DNA of 52,194 bases from Leptolyngbya sp. Cla-17 (GTDB lineage Bacteria; Cyanobacteriota; Cyanobacteriia; Leptolyngbyales; Leptolyngbyaceae): assembly GCF_016807185.1 (NCBI RefSeq), contig NZ_JAEVYN010000008.1:41492-93685 (forward strand), written 5' to 3'. Below the pieces are notes generated by a model. It was not told where the DNA came from. It searched no databases and saw only the letters and a list, made by a program, of their open reading frames with translations. Below are positions 6,996 through 15,760 of this stretch, in pieces; the first letter of the stretch is position 1; each line of letters opens with the position of its first letter. The translations under genes and the position numbers were made by a program.

Positions 6996-8703
6996 CACCG
7001 CAGAAGATTGGAATGAAACCGCTGTCAGGCAGGCGATGGATGAATGCGATAACGTGCCCTATCTAATGATTGGCAGCTTGGGCTTAGGTGCTGTCGCTCT
7101 AGCATTCACCAACTATTTTGTTGCAGGTGCCCTGACCTTGGGCGGAGTGGCACTCTCGCAAAAGAAACAGAACAATGCGATCGCCCGGGCGGAGTTTGCC
7201 ATCAAGCACAATGGCTCTGCGGTTGCTGCCAGAGGCAATGAGTTGAAGGAGTACACCGAATCGGTTGGCAAGAATGCCGCTGCTGAGCAACTGCTTCATG
7301 CGGCTCAAAAAGGGATTCCGCTCAACCGCGATGGCTGGAACCTGCTAGAGGATCACTATGGCGAAAAGCTAGATGGGTTACTAGAGCAGACTGAAACCGA
7401 GGCGAAAGGGCATCGCTGGTTTGAGCCTGAGTTAGTACCCATTAATGGCACCACTGCCAATCCACCTGAAACTTTAGATGAGTTAGCGACCGCCTTCGGT
7501 GAAACACCGCCCGTTCAGCCGCCCAATGCAATGGAGTTTTTGCGATCGCTGACCTCTGCGCCACTCCAACCTGTCATCCTTGCGGGTCTTCCTGGCAGTG
7601 GCAAAGGACTGCTGGCCGCGATCGCCCTGAGTTTGGGTGTGAAAGAACGCGGCTTACGGTATTGGATCTTCAATCCAAAAAACAAGCTAGAGGAAGCGGG
7701 ATATTGGGCCAGGGCGGAAAAGCATTACCTCAAAGATCGCCTGCAACAGGATGATCAGATATTTTCAGATTTGATGGCAACGCTGGAGCTATTTAGCTAC
7801 GAAGGAAGCCGCCGCAATAACCAGCCGGGAACCTACGAGCCATTTGTTCTCTTGCTTGAAGAGATCACCGCCCTGATCGGGCTATTCACCCCCAAGCAGA
7901 AACAGGCATTCAAATCAAAGATTACAGCTCTAGCTTCCCTGCTGCGAGGCTGCAACATGGCGGTATGGCTGTCGGGTCAGTCGGTCACGCTCGAAGACTT
8001 AGGATTTAGTGGCAGATCAAACAGAGCGATGTTTACCGCGATCGCCGCGATCGGACCCGACCGGACTGGATGCAAAAATATCTGTGATACCCTCGCAATT
8101 CCCTTTGATGAGACAACCTTACCGCCGGGTAGAGTTTGGCTCACCAGCAACGCTGTTTATTCTGCTTTAGTCGCACCCGGTAACATTCCCCAATATCCCA
8201 CCTGGGAAGCGGTGCCCAATGTAATTGACTTGCGCCCCGGTGTGGAAGTGTCAGAAGTGGGCACTTCACAAGCCTCGGATATAGCTGATTTATTGGCTTC
8301 CCCCAATCTCACCGAAGTGAAGATCCAGCAGATCAGGGATGCTTACAAATTGGAGACTCCAAATACTCAGCGATGTCCTGTGGAGCAACAGGCCGCTCAT
8401 GAGCTTACCCAAATTCAGGAAGTACACCCCACCTCTGAACCCCTTAAAATCGACTTCGATTTAGAAGATGTGTTGCTAGAATTACGCCCGATTGTTGACT
8501 ATTCAATCAAGCAAAATGGCTTTATCAAAGCAATTGATGTGAAGCGAAACGTAAAGGAATTCAAATCAGTTTCTACCGAGGATATTCGCAATCACTTTAT
8601 TGGCTTAGCCAATCAGGGTTTTGGAGTATCACAGGGTGATGGCGACTTCTTAAAATACAGTGCTTTTGGGGGTGTGATGGGGTGTGATGCCATCACAGGG
8701 TGA
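6988..8703 (+). CDS. Membrane-anchored P-loop ATPase
   Basis: 571 residues. Two hydrophobic segments near the N-terminus (about 20-50, LMIGSLGLGAVALAF and YFVAGALTLGGVAL) precede a P-loop NTPase: Walker A AGLPGSGKG (about 199-207), Walker B FVLLLEEIT (about 286-294) and a sensor-like AVWLSGQSV (about 323-331). The C-terminal ~100 residues resemble a winged helix (SVSTEDIRNHFIGLANQGFG). AAGGAGGAA gives a strong ribosome site for the ATG at 6988. The plan resembles FtsK/TraD-type DNA-pumping or coupling ATPases, but no relaxase is present to confirm a conjugation role. Its last codons lie inside the GGTGTGATG repeat cluster. Confidence 0.7.
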   Translation: MHNTAEDWNETAVRQAMDECDNVPYLMIGSLGLGAVALAFTNYFVAGALTLGGVALSQKKQNNAIARAEFAIKHNGSAVAARGNELKEYTESVGKNAAAEQLLHAAQKGIPLNRDGWNLLEDHYGEKLDGLLEQTETEAKGHRWFEPELVPINGTTANPPETLDELATAFGETPPVQPPNAMEFLRSLTSAPLQPVILAGLPGSGKGLLAAIALSLGVKERGLRYWIFNPKNKLEEAGYWARAEKHYLKDRLQQDDQIFSDLMATLELFSYEGSRRNNQPGTYEPFVLLLEEITALIGLFTPKQKQAFKSKITALASLLRGCNMAVWLSGQSVTLEDLGFSGRSNRAMFTAIAAIGPDRTGCKNICDTLAIPFDETTLPPGRVWLTSNAVYSALVAPGNIPQYPTWEAVPNVIDLRPGVEVSEVGTSQASDIADLLASPNLTEVKIQQIRDAYKLETPNTQRCPVEQQAAHELTQIQEVHPTSEPLKIDFDLEDVLLELRPIVDYSIKQNGFIKAIDVKRNVKEFKSVSTEDIRNHFIGLANQGFGVSQGDGDFLKYSAFGGVMGCDAITG

Positions 8704-8809
8704 TGGGGTGTGATGCGCGTGATATAAGGGTGTGGAGCTATCACAGGGGGTGTGATGTCACACCGGTGACAGAAATGCATCACAGGGTGATGTCACACCC
8801 CATCACACC
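8671..8809. repeat. Iteron-like cluster of TGTGATG/CATCACA
   Basis: TGTGATG occurs at 8673, 8683, 8709 and 8751, and its complement CATCACA at 8691, 8778 and 8801. The 15-mer CATCACAGGGTGATG, itself an inverted repeat, occurs identically at 8691 and 8778. GGTGTGA-TG-TCACACC (8749-8764) is another palindrome. The cluster straddles the ATPase stop and the following gap. Such dense short repeats are typical of plasmid origins or multi-site operators. Which protein binds is unknown. Confidence 0.6.
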
Positions 8810-8926
8810 CACCCGTCACCCCTTGCCACACCCATCAAACAGCAAACTATCTTAGCTTCAAAGCTAGGGAGTTTCTGTTAGGAGTATCGTTCATGGGCTC
8901 AGCGATCGCCAAGAAACTAACGGCTT

Positions 8927-9499
8927 TTAATACTCTCCAGCCCATACTCCCAACCGCTTACCCTTCGCTACCTGCTCAGCCTCAGCCAAAAACTCACTTC
9001 CATTGGGGCAGCGATCGCTGTATTGCTGGTAATGACGCGCCATTCCTACTCGAACCAGCTCGTAATTCAGCAGCTTCTCCTCTTCCGTCCCTTTGCCTGC
9101 CGACACAAAAACTTCTGCCAGCAACAGCCCACTTCGATCTCGCTCTGATGGAACCACAATCACCTGATTCCCAACTGCACTGACGAGCGATCTTAACTTT
9201 TCACGCGCATCGTTCCCCATCGGCTGACCCAGTTGCGGTGCATCAATGCCGCAGGGTCGAATGAGATCGTCTTTCCCCTCAGCCTTAACGGTAAGCGTGT
9301 CTCCATCTATTACATTCACCACTTCCCACCTTTCCGAGCGTCCTGGGCTGGGAGCCAATCCTTGAGGTCGTTGATTGGGATGGTTGTAGTCCAGCGTTGA
9401 CGCTTGAAAGGTCTGCCATTTTTGAAACGACAGACCTGCTATCAACACCACCAACACCCCCACTGGAATCAAATTCATCGCCTGTTTCATTCGTTTCAT
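8927..9499 (-). CDS. Exported staphylococcal-nuclease-like (TNase) protein
   Basis: 190 residues. The N-terminal hydrophobic stretch (about 9-24, NLIPVGVLVVLIAGLS) is a membrane anchor or signal peptide. The SNase domain starts at about 58: VVNVIDGDTLTV (Asp65, Asp67), IRPCGIDAPQ (Arg81, Asp86) and SERDRSGLLLAEV (Arg122). In staphylococcal nuclease the residue after D-x-P is the catalytic Glu43; here it is Gln89, so activity may be reduced or altered. The ATG at 9499 has AGGAGG about 20 bases upstream, further than usual; a later ATG at 9478 is possible. It may act on DNA at the cell surface. Divergent from the HTH gene at 9642. Confidence 0.8.
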   Translation of the reverse strand: MKRMKQAMNLIPVGVLVVLIAGLSFQKWQTFQASTLDYNHPNQRPQGLAPSPGRSERWEVVNVIDGDTLTVKAEGKDDLIRPCGIDAPQLGQPMGNDAREKLRSLVSAVGNQVIVVPSERDRSGLLLAEVFVSAGKGTEEEKLLNYELVRVGMARHYQQYSDRCPNGSEFLAEAEQVAKGKRLGVWAGEY

Positions 9500-9641
9500 C
9501 GCAGTAGCGCACTCACCCCTCCTAGGATTCCCGAAAGCGTGTGAGTTTCATAAGGCCAAGTTCGCCTGTCTCTCTTCGCTGCACCTGAGAGATGACGACT
9601 GGAGGACTTGCCCAAACAACTTTTATAAAAGGATGATCACT

Positions 9642-10187
9642 ATGTCTCGTTCTAAAACGTCTCCGCATCCGCTTGACCCAGTCTGGTTGGTGGTAGTACC
9701 CCAGCCAGATTTCACCGAACCTCAGTTTCACTTTGGTGAACGGGTGCAATGGGCGGGTGAAAATGACCAGGGTATTTGGCAGCGCCAAACGGGCTGCATC
9801 ATCGGCATGACTTTCATCCGTTCCCACGGTTGGGAATACCACATTCAACCCAATTTAGATCCAGTCGCTTCCAACCCCTCTACCCCTGCAACCTTAGTCA
9901 GTCTCCCCGTTCAGGACCTGACTCGGATCGAAGCCGCAACCTCCATCGAGTCCTATCTACAGCCTCCTTCTGCCTGGTTGCCAACCGCTCAAGCCGCTCA
10001 AGTCTTGGGTCTCTCCGCCGAACAGTTGCGTAAACTGCGGCGGAAAGGACTGTTCAAGGTCGGGACCCATTGTCGGGACATGACGATTCCTGGCTCTGGG
10101 CTACCTCGGTGGCAGTGGCAGGTTGAGCGATGTCAGCAGGCCCTTGCAGTGCCCCCAGCAAAACGGTCCGTTCCAGCCAACGAATAG
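9642..10187 (+). CDS. Excisionase-like HTH protein
   Basis: 181 residues. The C-terminal part (AWLPTAQAAQVLGLSAEQLR, KLRRKGLFKVGTHCRD, RWQWQVERCQQAL) is a MerR/excisionase-type winged helix of the kind that reads a binding site and bends DNA. The N-terminal ~80 residues (VWLVVVPQPDF, FGERVQWAGE, TGCIIGMTF, WEYHIQP) look like a small beta-barrel. AAAAGGA is nine bases before the ATG at 9642, which I prefer to the ATG at 9633. It is separated by about 420 bases from the large tyrosine recombinase on the opposite strand, for which it might serve as a directionality or regulatory factor (inference). Confidence 0.65.
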   Translation: MSRSKTSPHPLDPVWLVVVPQPDFTEPQFHFGERVQWAGENDQGIWQRQTGCIIGMTFIRSHGWEYHIQPNLDPVASNPSTPATLVSLPVQDLTRIEAATSIESYLQPPSAWLPTAQAAQVLGLSAEQLRKLRRKGLFKVGTHCRDMTIPGSGLPRWQWQVERCQQALAVPPAKRSVPANE

Positions 10188-10293
10188 GATTAGCGCCTAT
10201 CACCAGAGAATTGAGGAACCGGGGCTGCTCCTGCTTCACGGTTGGTATGGTCTCGTCAACCAGGAATCGGATAGAACTCTCGAGTTCTTTGAT

Positions 10294-10366
10294 TAAGGAG
10301 AGATCTACGCAAGGTCAAATTGCATCGGTTCAATCATCGGTGGGGCAGCCGTTTCAAATAGGGGTT
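10294..10366. repeat. 73-bp dispersed repeat, copy A
   Basis: This stretch, from GATTAAGGAGAGATCTACGC to CAAATAGGGGT, is matched with few differences at 49984-50057. Both copies lie in non-coding DNA in the same orientation. Origin not recognised; possibly debris of a mobile element. Confidence 0.7.
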
Positions 10367-10529
10367 AACGCACAAAGAATGTGTTGACTTCCATAGTCCC
10401 TGCTCGACTGAAAACCTGTCAAACACTTGCTGAGCGGCGACTCTAAGCCCTTTCCTCTCACGGCTGATTACCGTTGAATACCTGCCATTAGGGCTAGATA
10501 TACCCCCAAAAAGAAGGAAGAAATCAAGG

Positions 10530-10553
10530 AAAAAAAGGGGGAAGATCCCCCTT
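10530..10553 (-). terminator. Intrinsic terminator of the tyrosine recombinase gene
   Basis: Read on the minus strand, AAGGGGG-ATCTT-CCCCCTT is followed directly by TTTTTCC, a G/C hairpin with a T-run. It lies about 60 bases past the stop of the recombinase at 10612. Confidence 0.75.
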
Positions 10554-10573
10554 AAATTGGTTGGTATTCGAGG

Positions 10574-10613
10574 GGTCGGATCGTTTCAGCGATCCGACCT
10601 CCTCACCTTTTTT
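10574..10613 (+). terminator. Hairpin with T-run, plus strand
   Basis: GGTCGGATCG and CGATCCGACC form a perfect 10-bp stem with loop TTTCAG, and a six-T run ends at 10613. It could terminate plus-strand transcription coming from the HTH gene at 9642. The T-run starts eight bases after the stem, so efficiency is uncertain. Confidence 0.5.
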
Positions 10614-11991
10614 AAGCGCAGTCTCTCCAGCCGTGCGTGGGTTCGCTGTCGGCTTCACCCTCCTTCAATCCCAGGGTCGGGTCATGGGATGGCTGTGGTG
10701 TCTGGTCTTCTGGCTCCAGAATCGCCGCTTCCTCCGGCAGGGGTGAGAGGGCAGATGGCTCGGTACCCGCTGCCACCTTTTCCATCGTGCTCTCAGGATC
10801 TGAATGCTGGGTCTCTGCCACCGCATCCTCAGGTTGCTGCTCTGATTCCTCTGCCTCGTCGGGCATCCACACCATCGGAGCCTGGGGGCGATTGGGATGA
10901 TTGATCGTCGCTTCGTAAGCTTGGCGGTCAATGCCCTCCGAAATCCAAGCCTGATAGATCTTGGTGTGGATGTCCACCCCATGCCCCATTCGCCGCGCGG
11001 CTAAACTCACCTCCACCCCAAATCGAAGCGACCGGACTGCCCAACAATGCCGCAAGTCATAGGGTTTGAAGGGGACTCCGTATCGTTTAAATGCTACTGA
11101 AACCCGGCTTCCAAGCTGCTGGTTGTCTTTGCCAGTCACTTGAGGCATTTGTGGGTGGCGTAGGTTGAATTGTTCAACCCATTCCGGGTAGAGCGGTGGA
11201 ACTTTGCGCGCCCCCGTTTTCCCGTCTAACACTTCAATCATGTCACCGCCCTCTTCCAGCGCCTGGACATCCAGGTGAAATACTTCGTGGGGTCGCAAGC
11301 CATAGGTTGCCATCATGCCCGCCACCCAGCGCCACTTGGGATTCGGAATTTGGCAAATCGCCTGAACGATCGCTTCATCGGTCGGCAGATCCCGGCGAGC
11401 GGGTTTAAGAGAAGAGTAACGCCCTTTGAGCGCTTTAATCCCTGTCACATCAAATCCAGCAAATTTTCCTAGAGTGCCACAGGTAAGACTCATTGCGGCT
11501 CGGGTGCAACTGTCAGGTTTGGTCTGCCGCACAGCCTGATCGAGCAAGTTGAGCGTCAACGTTTGCGTTTGCGGGAGCCGCCGCAGATACTCTCGATAAT
11601 GGGCCCTCCAAGTGCATTCACTTTTTGGGGTGCGTTTGCGGCGCTCAAAGTAATCCTTCTCCAGGGCCACGATCCATTGAGTGACCGTTCGCTGGTCAGG
11701 TGTTTTGAGTGGACGTGCTGAATAAGTGGACCAGTCAAACTTCTTCAACACCAACGCTGAGCTGATCTCTTTCGCTTTGGCTTCCGCCTCCTTCATTCCG
11801 GCGGGGACTGCCTTCACCTTGAGTGCAATTTCTTGCTGATGGGGTTCCGGTTTCTTAGAACCAGGTTTGGGTGGAAAAGTGCCTCTGGCATAAAGGGAAT
11901 TTCCCTTTTGAATCAACGTCACCCCCGTCTTGGCAATCTTGAGGCGACGATTCACGTCATTGAGTTGGTTCTCAAACAATGGGTAAGCCAT
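10612..11991 (-). CDS. Tyrosine recombinase (large integrase-like)
   Basis: 459 residues. The catalytic set is visible in the second half: ATYGLRPHEVFHL (Arg), YDLRHCWAVRSL (Arg box) and RRMGHGVDIHTKIYQAW (His, then the Tyr nucleophile nine residues on). The usual box-II histidine (H-x-x-R) is Tyr here (YDLR). The N-terminal region holds a core-binding-like helical domain. The last ~95 residues are an acidic, Gln/Pro/Glu-rich tail of low complexity. The start at 11991 (MAYPLFENQL) has GGAG upstream; an earlier in-frame start at 12036 lacks one. It may resolve plasmid multimers or integrate the plasmid. Followed by a clear terminator at 10530-10553. Confidence 0.85.
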   Translation of the reverse strand: MAYPLFENQLNDVNRRLKIAKTGVTLIQKGNSLYARGTFPPKPGSKKPEPHQQEIALKVKAVPAGMKEAEAKAKEISSALVLKKFDWSTYSARPLKTPDQRTVTQWIVALEKDYFERRKRTPKSECTWRAHYREYLRRLPQTQTLTLNLLDQAVRQTKPDSCTRAAMSLTCGTLGKFAGFDVTGIKALKGRYSSLKPARRDLPTDEAIVQAICQIPNPKWRWVAGMMATYGLRPHEVFHLDVQALEEGGDMIEVLDGKTGARKVPPLYPEWVEQFNLRHPQMPQVTGKDNQQLGSRVSVAFKRYGVPFKPYDLRHCWAVRSLRFGVEVSLAARRMGHGVDIHTKIYQAWISEGIDRQAYEATINHPNRPQAPMVWMPDEAEESEQQPEDAVAETQHSDPESTMEKVAAGTEPSALSPLPEEAAILEPEDQTPQPSHDPTLGLKEGEADSEPTHGWRDCA

Positions 11992-12433
11992 GAAAATTCT
12001 CCGTAAGTAGATACGCGATCGCGGACTGCTGAGCACGATCGCAGGGCAACCCCTGGAATGAATTCACATTGAATCAAAACAATTAGATAGAACGCTTTAA
12101 GGAATTGCGATCAGACATCTCAAAGCCGCTCGTGAATGGCTTTCTATCCTAATGGTTCATTCGTCAATGAAAACTTATAAATCTGACCGTAGCTGCTCGC
12201 ATGTAACGAAGAGGAGCTGGGCGCAGGTCCAGAAGCTGCTTTAAAAGGTATCCCTTAAATTTAGGGACGCAGCAATTCTCACTAATAAAATCACATTCAA
12301 TCACCCTTGTCAAGCCTCAAAACCACATTCTTTGAGAAATTTCGAGCTTTTTTTAGTGAAATACTAGCATTTTGCTAAAAAAAGTAGTAAATTGCTTGGT
12401 TAAATCATCTTTTTGCACTCTCAAGGACAGGAC
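11992..12433. other. Divergent intergenic region
   Basis: 440 bases between the recombinase and the ribbon-helix-helix gene, so it must carry both promoters. The last 90 bases are AT-rich with short repeated motifs (TAGTGAAATACTAGC, TTTTGCTAAA, GTAGTAAATTGC) that could be operator sites. No gene seen. Confidence 0.4.
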
Positions 12434-12879
12434 ATGGCAACAGCAGAGTGGTTAGCAACCCATCGGCCAGTGATGGCTTATCTTCAGCCAGAATTTTACG
12501 CCCAGCTACAGGAGTACAAAACCACCTCGAAGTTGTCGATGTCAGAGGCGATTAAACAGTTATTAAAGCTGGGACTGCAACAGCAACTAGCTTTACCACC
12601 TCAGTCTCAGGACGACGCTTTAGAAGAGACAACGCCACCTCAGCTTGTCGATGGGGCGGATGAACAGCCAGACTTGAGCCACCGAGTTGCCACCCTTGAA
12701 GCTGCATTGGTGCACATGCAAGGGGATCTCTCGCTGATGCTATCTAGTTCTTTGGCGGGCAGCGGCCAGCCTGATGCTGTACCTGAGCGGACTACGGCTC
12801 AGCCTAGGACTGCTCAGACTAAGCCAGAACACACTGCGTATCGCCTGACACGGTCTGATGCTCAGAAAGTGCGAGAACG
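12434..12879 (+). pseudogene. Ribbon-helix-helix protein, 5' part, split by an IS5-type element
   Basis: Starting at ATG 12434 (AAGG upstream), the first ~55 residues (RPVMAYLQPEFYAQLQEYKT, then SKLSMSEAIKQLLKLGLQQQ) form a ribbon-helix-helix DNA-binding domain. A low-complexity region and a coiled-coil-like segment (LSHRVATLEAALVHMQGDL) follow. The frame stays open to 13051, but from about 12880 it runs through an insertion sequence in antisense, so those last residues are not original. The gene probably continued into the open frame that resumes at 13780: joining 12879 to 13780 keeps the frame. Likely once a plasmid regulator or copy-control protein. Confidence 0.6.
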
Positions 12880-13779
12880 AGAACTCTTGCGTGAATCAAG
12901 ACGAGAGGGCAAGTTCAAAGTTGATGATCGCTGCAATGAGATTGAAGCGCAACCCGAAGCGCTTGCGTCGATTTCGAGACCGTTCAGCAAGAATCCGAAA
13001 AATCTTGAGCTTACGATTCACATGCTCAGCGACCACCCGCAATCGGGCTAGATTTCGGTTATGCTGCCGCTCCGCTCTGCTCAGTTTGCCTTGACGCGGT
13101 TTTTTGGTTGGAATACAAGCAGAGGGATGGAGCTTTGCAATACCTTGATAGCCCTTATCCGCCAAACACAACTGCTCTGGTAGCATCGGCAGACGATGTA
13201 ACTTGAACCGTCGAAAGTCATGGACTCGCCCTTTGCCAAACGCCGTACAGATAATCTGTCCAGTGGCTTGATTGACCAGAACTTGAGCTTTTAGCGTATG
13301 CCGCTTTTTATTACCGCTGTAGTAGCGTCGCTGTTTTTTTGGGGACGTTCAATTGGACTTTCAGTGACATCGACCGCCCAAACACTCCAGGTACTGGCAT
13401 TCTGATAAAGTTGCTTTTTGCCGGGTAGCCGGAACTTACCTGACTTTATTAATCGACTTTCAACCTTTTGGATCAAGCGGCACACTGCCGACTCACTCAA
13501 TCCCCAAGTGGTGGCAATGTGAAACTGGATCCGGTATTCTCGCCAGTACTCAAGTACGACTAGCATTTGGTCTTCCACGCTTAATTTGCACTGTCCACCC
13601 CGTTTACCGGTTCGGTCAAGGTCAGGACGCAGCACATCCACCATCTGCGCGAAGGTTTGTGGGTGGATTCCGCAGCGGCGTTTGAATAACTCAGGCTTGA
13701 GTTGGCTCAGTTGTTTGTAGGTCATCATTCCTCCTTGACCTATTTGTAGCCACTTACCTCTATTCACGGCAAGAGGTCT
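12880..13779 (-). mobile_element. IS5-type insertion sequence (about 900 bp)
   Basis: Imperfect terminal inverted repeats: AGAACTCTTGC-GTGAAT at 12880 and, reversed, AGACCTCTTGCCGTGAAT ending at 13779. They enclose one DDE transposase gene read on the minus strand. No clear target duplication was found, so the outer limits are approximate. Confidence 0.7.
12896..13728 (-). CDS. IS5-type transposase made by a -1 frameshift
   Basis: The first frame (start at 13728 or 13725, GGAGG upstream) reads MTYKQLSQLKPELFKRRCGI, holds a helix-turn-helix (ATTWGLSESAVCRLIQKVE) and the first catalytic Asp (VWAVDVTESPIERP). The second frame continues RRYYSGNKKRHTLKAQVL and holds the second Asp (CLADKGYQG) and the Glu (RVVAEHVNRKLKIFR). 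They meet at the heptamer A AAA AAC near 13335-13341, a classic -1 slip signal. With one base re-read the fused protein is 277 residues, normal for the family. Carried by the element at 12880-13779. Confidence 0.8.
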
Positions 13780-14311
13780 ACTGTTTATGAAGCTACGATC
13801 CTCCATGGAACCTGACCTGCGGCAGACAGGAGATCTCGAGCTTCCAAGATGGCTGCTTATGAGTAAGGTTGCGAATTTGCCGAAGGTTGCTCGCCTAAGT
13901 GCTTCAGCCATTCTTTCTCCAGCCCCTGATCCATACGGCTTGCTTCCTCCTGCCAATAGCAAGCAAGCTAAGACGATTAATGCTATTTCAAAAGTGATTT
14001 ATCCGAGTGCTCCATTGAATGCCGAAATCAGTGAGCCTCATTCTCCATTGGCTTCGGTTCAGGCTCACCTCGTTGAGTCTCAGCCAAACCAGTCCCGTTC
14101 TTCAACTGCTGAAGCTCAGGTGACGAGTGAGCCACTTCGGACGGAAGCAGAACAGGTTCAAATGGAGCAATCGCAACCGGTTTCCCGCTCAGAAGGAACC
14201 GAACCAACTGATAGAGAAGCGCGACCGCGAAAACAGCCCTCGTCCGATCATGCGGCTGCCCAATCGCCTAAGCAGAAGAAAAAGTGGTCTATAGGATGGT
14301 TAGAGTTTTAA
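13780..14311 (+). pseudogene. 3' remnant of the split gene
   Basis: An open frame of about 177 codons resuming right after the IS5-type element, in frame with the 5' part if 900 bp is removed. The second half is rich in Ser, Gln, Pro and Glu (TSEPLRTEAEQVQMEQSQPV) and ends with a basic-aromatic tail (KKKWSIGWLEF). ATG codons at 13787 and 13802 could in principle start a separate protein. No known domain recognised. The first ~60 residues are less convincing as coding sequence, so the exact junction is uncertain. Confidence 0.45.
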
Positions 14312-14354
14312 TGCCTTAGCCAGATCTCATTTTTGTCCTTCATTCTCTCCACCA

Positions 14355-15263
14355 TCACTGCTGGCTTAGAGATTGCTGGCGATTGAAAAAATGTTTTTGC
14401 GCTTTGCATGAAAGTAAGTGATGGCCAAAAACATACAGGTTGCACTCTGCTTTAAACACGGGGGTGTGGTGCTTTGCCTGAGAAAGCCGAAAGTACCGTT
14501 TAGATTCCTCATTCCTTGAGTCAGAGCATAGTTGGTGATACTGATACACCGTTGTGTAATCTGGTTTGGTTTGGCACAGTTGTCGCTTGAGTACTGGCGG
14601 TAAACCATTGAGCTGCCGCAGCGGATTCGACACTCGCCGTCGAATCGTGCGATCGCTGCGGCTTAAAGCAGTGCCAATGCCATGCTGGGAGACCCCATAG
14701 AGCTTGAATTGTTCACTGACAAAGATGCGTTGTTGCGAAACATGTTTCACGAGTGCGCCCGTGGAAGTTGCAGACGAGGTGAGTAACGTTTCGGGTTTGG
14801 CAATCTTGCCTCTATAGCCCTCAGTTTTTGCTTGTTTTTGAGCTAAATAGTAGGAGGCCCGTTGCAGTTGTTCTATTTGGATCTCGGTTGCCAACACTTT
14901 GGCGTGTCTGAGATCGGTGAGTTTAACTTCGGCGGTGGCACCCCAGGATGCTAGTTCTAATTGCTGGCAAAGCTTAACCAGGGAGGTGTGGAAGACGATC
15001 GCCACCCCATTTTGAGTTTGGTAATGACGGAAGAACCCATATCGTTTGCCCAGGGTTAGCCAGCGCTTGATAGTGACTTCTGACTTACCAAAGGTGGTTG
15101 CAGCTTCTTTCAATGAGAAGGTGGCTCGCCCGGTCCCTTTTGCCAAGGCTCGCACATACTCCCAAAACGGGGCGATCGACGGTAACCCAGCCGCTTTTGC
15201 CCAAGCTGGATAATGACCGCCATCGACCACAAAGGTATGGATTTTTGCGAAAGAAGTGCTCAC
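14355..15263 (-). CDS. Double HTH DNA-binding protein
   Basis: 302 residues with two helix-turn-helix regions: TFGKSEVTIKRWLTLGKRYG (about 58-77) preceded by ATFSLKEAA, and YGVSQHGIGTALSRSDRTIR (about 188-207). The middle is helical and the C-terminus is rich in aromatic and basic residues (YRYFRLSQAKHHTP-like). The first codon is GTG and no good ribosome site precedes it, so the start is uncertain. The two-HTH layout would fit a plasmid regulator or an alternative replication initiator. It converges with the split gene remnant ending at 14311. Confidence 0.6.
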   Translation of the reverse strand: MSTSFAKIHTFVVDGGHYPAWAKAAGLPSIAPFWEYVRALAKGTGRATFSLKEAATTFGKSEVTIKRWLTLGKRYGFFRHYQTQNGVAIVFHTSLVKLCQQLELASWGATAEVKLTDLRHAKVLATEIQIEQLQRASYYLAQKQAKTEGYRGKIAKPETLLTSSATSTGALVKHVSQQRIFVSEQFKLYGVSQHGIGTALSRSDRTIRRRVSNPLRQLNGLPPVLKRQLCQTKPDYTTVYQYHQLCSDSRNEESKRYFRLSQAKHHTPVFKAECNLYVFGHHLLSCKAQKHFFNRQQSLSQQ

Positions 15264-15656
15264 AATGGTTGCACTGGCTGGAATTGCAAGTTTAATTGAG
15301 GCAGCAATGGGTTGTTAAGCGAGGCTATTCCGCATGCTGAATGAATGGAATGACGCGACGCGGTCACGTTAATCACTCTGACCTGTCGGCAATAGATGCC
15401 AAATGAGTGAAATGCTATTAGCCGTTGGAAAAACCGATGGGCTGAACTCTAGAAAAGCTTAGTGAAGGGTACACGCTTTGCTTAGTTTGCTACTATCCAC
15501 ATTAGTCTATAGGATCACTTAAAAGTACGCAAGTACTGTTTGAGGGATTGCTTATCTTTTTGATCCATTGTCGTGAGTAGCTGGGCATAGACTCTTGCGT
15601 AAATCTGCAAAACTTGTGCTTGGGAAGGTAGAGTTATCAGTCGCAATGGACACGTC
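15264..15656. other. Intergenic region before the intron stub
   Basis: About 390 bases with no complete gene. It precedes the group II intron reverse transcriptase stub and may include intron leader debris, but I could not assign a 5' intron boundary or a conserved ribozyme domain. Confidence 0.35.
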
Positions 15657-15760
15657 ATGGGCGAGTTAACGACTACCTATGAATGGAAGTCCATCCCCTG
15701 GCGCAAGCTGGAGCGGAAGGTCTTTAAGTTGCAAAAGCAAATCTACCGAGCCGCTCGGGT
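15657..15760 (+). pseudogene. N-terminal stub of a group II intron reverse transcriptase
   Basis: The translation begins MGELTTTYEWKSIPWRKLER then KVFKLQKQIYRAARV. This is the characteristic RT N-terminal domain of cyanobacterial group II intron proteins (W-x-x-I-x-W-x-K-L-E-x-x-V-x-x-L-Q-x-x-I-Y). Homology stops at about 15755, so nearly the whole protein, including the YADD site, is missing. A deletion junction must lie here. Confidence 0.75.

Noticed and set aside
8893..9183. Plus-strand 96-codon frame
   Set aside because: It overlaps the SNase-like gene on the other strand, whose conserved motifs show it is the real gene.
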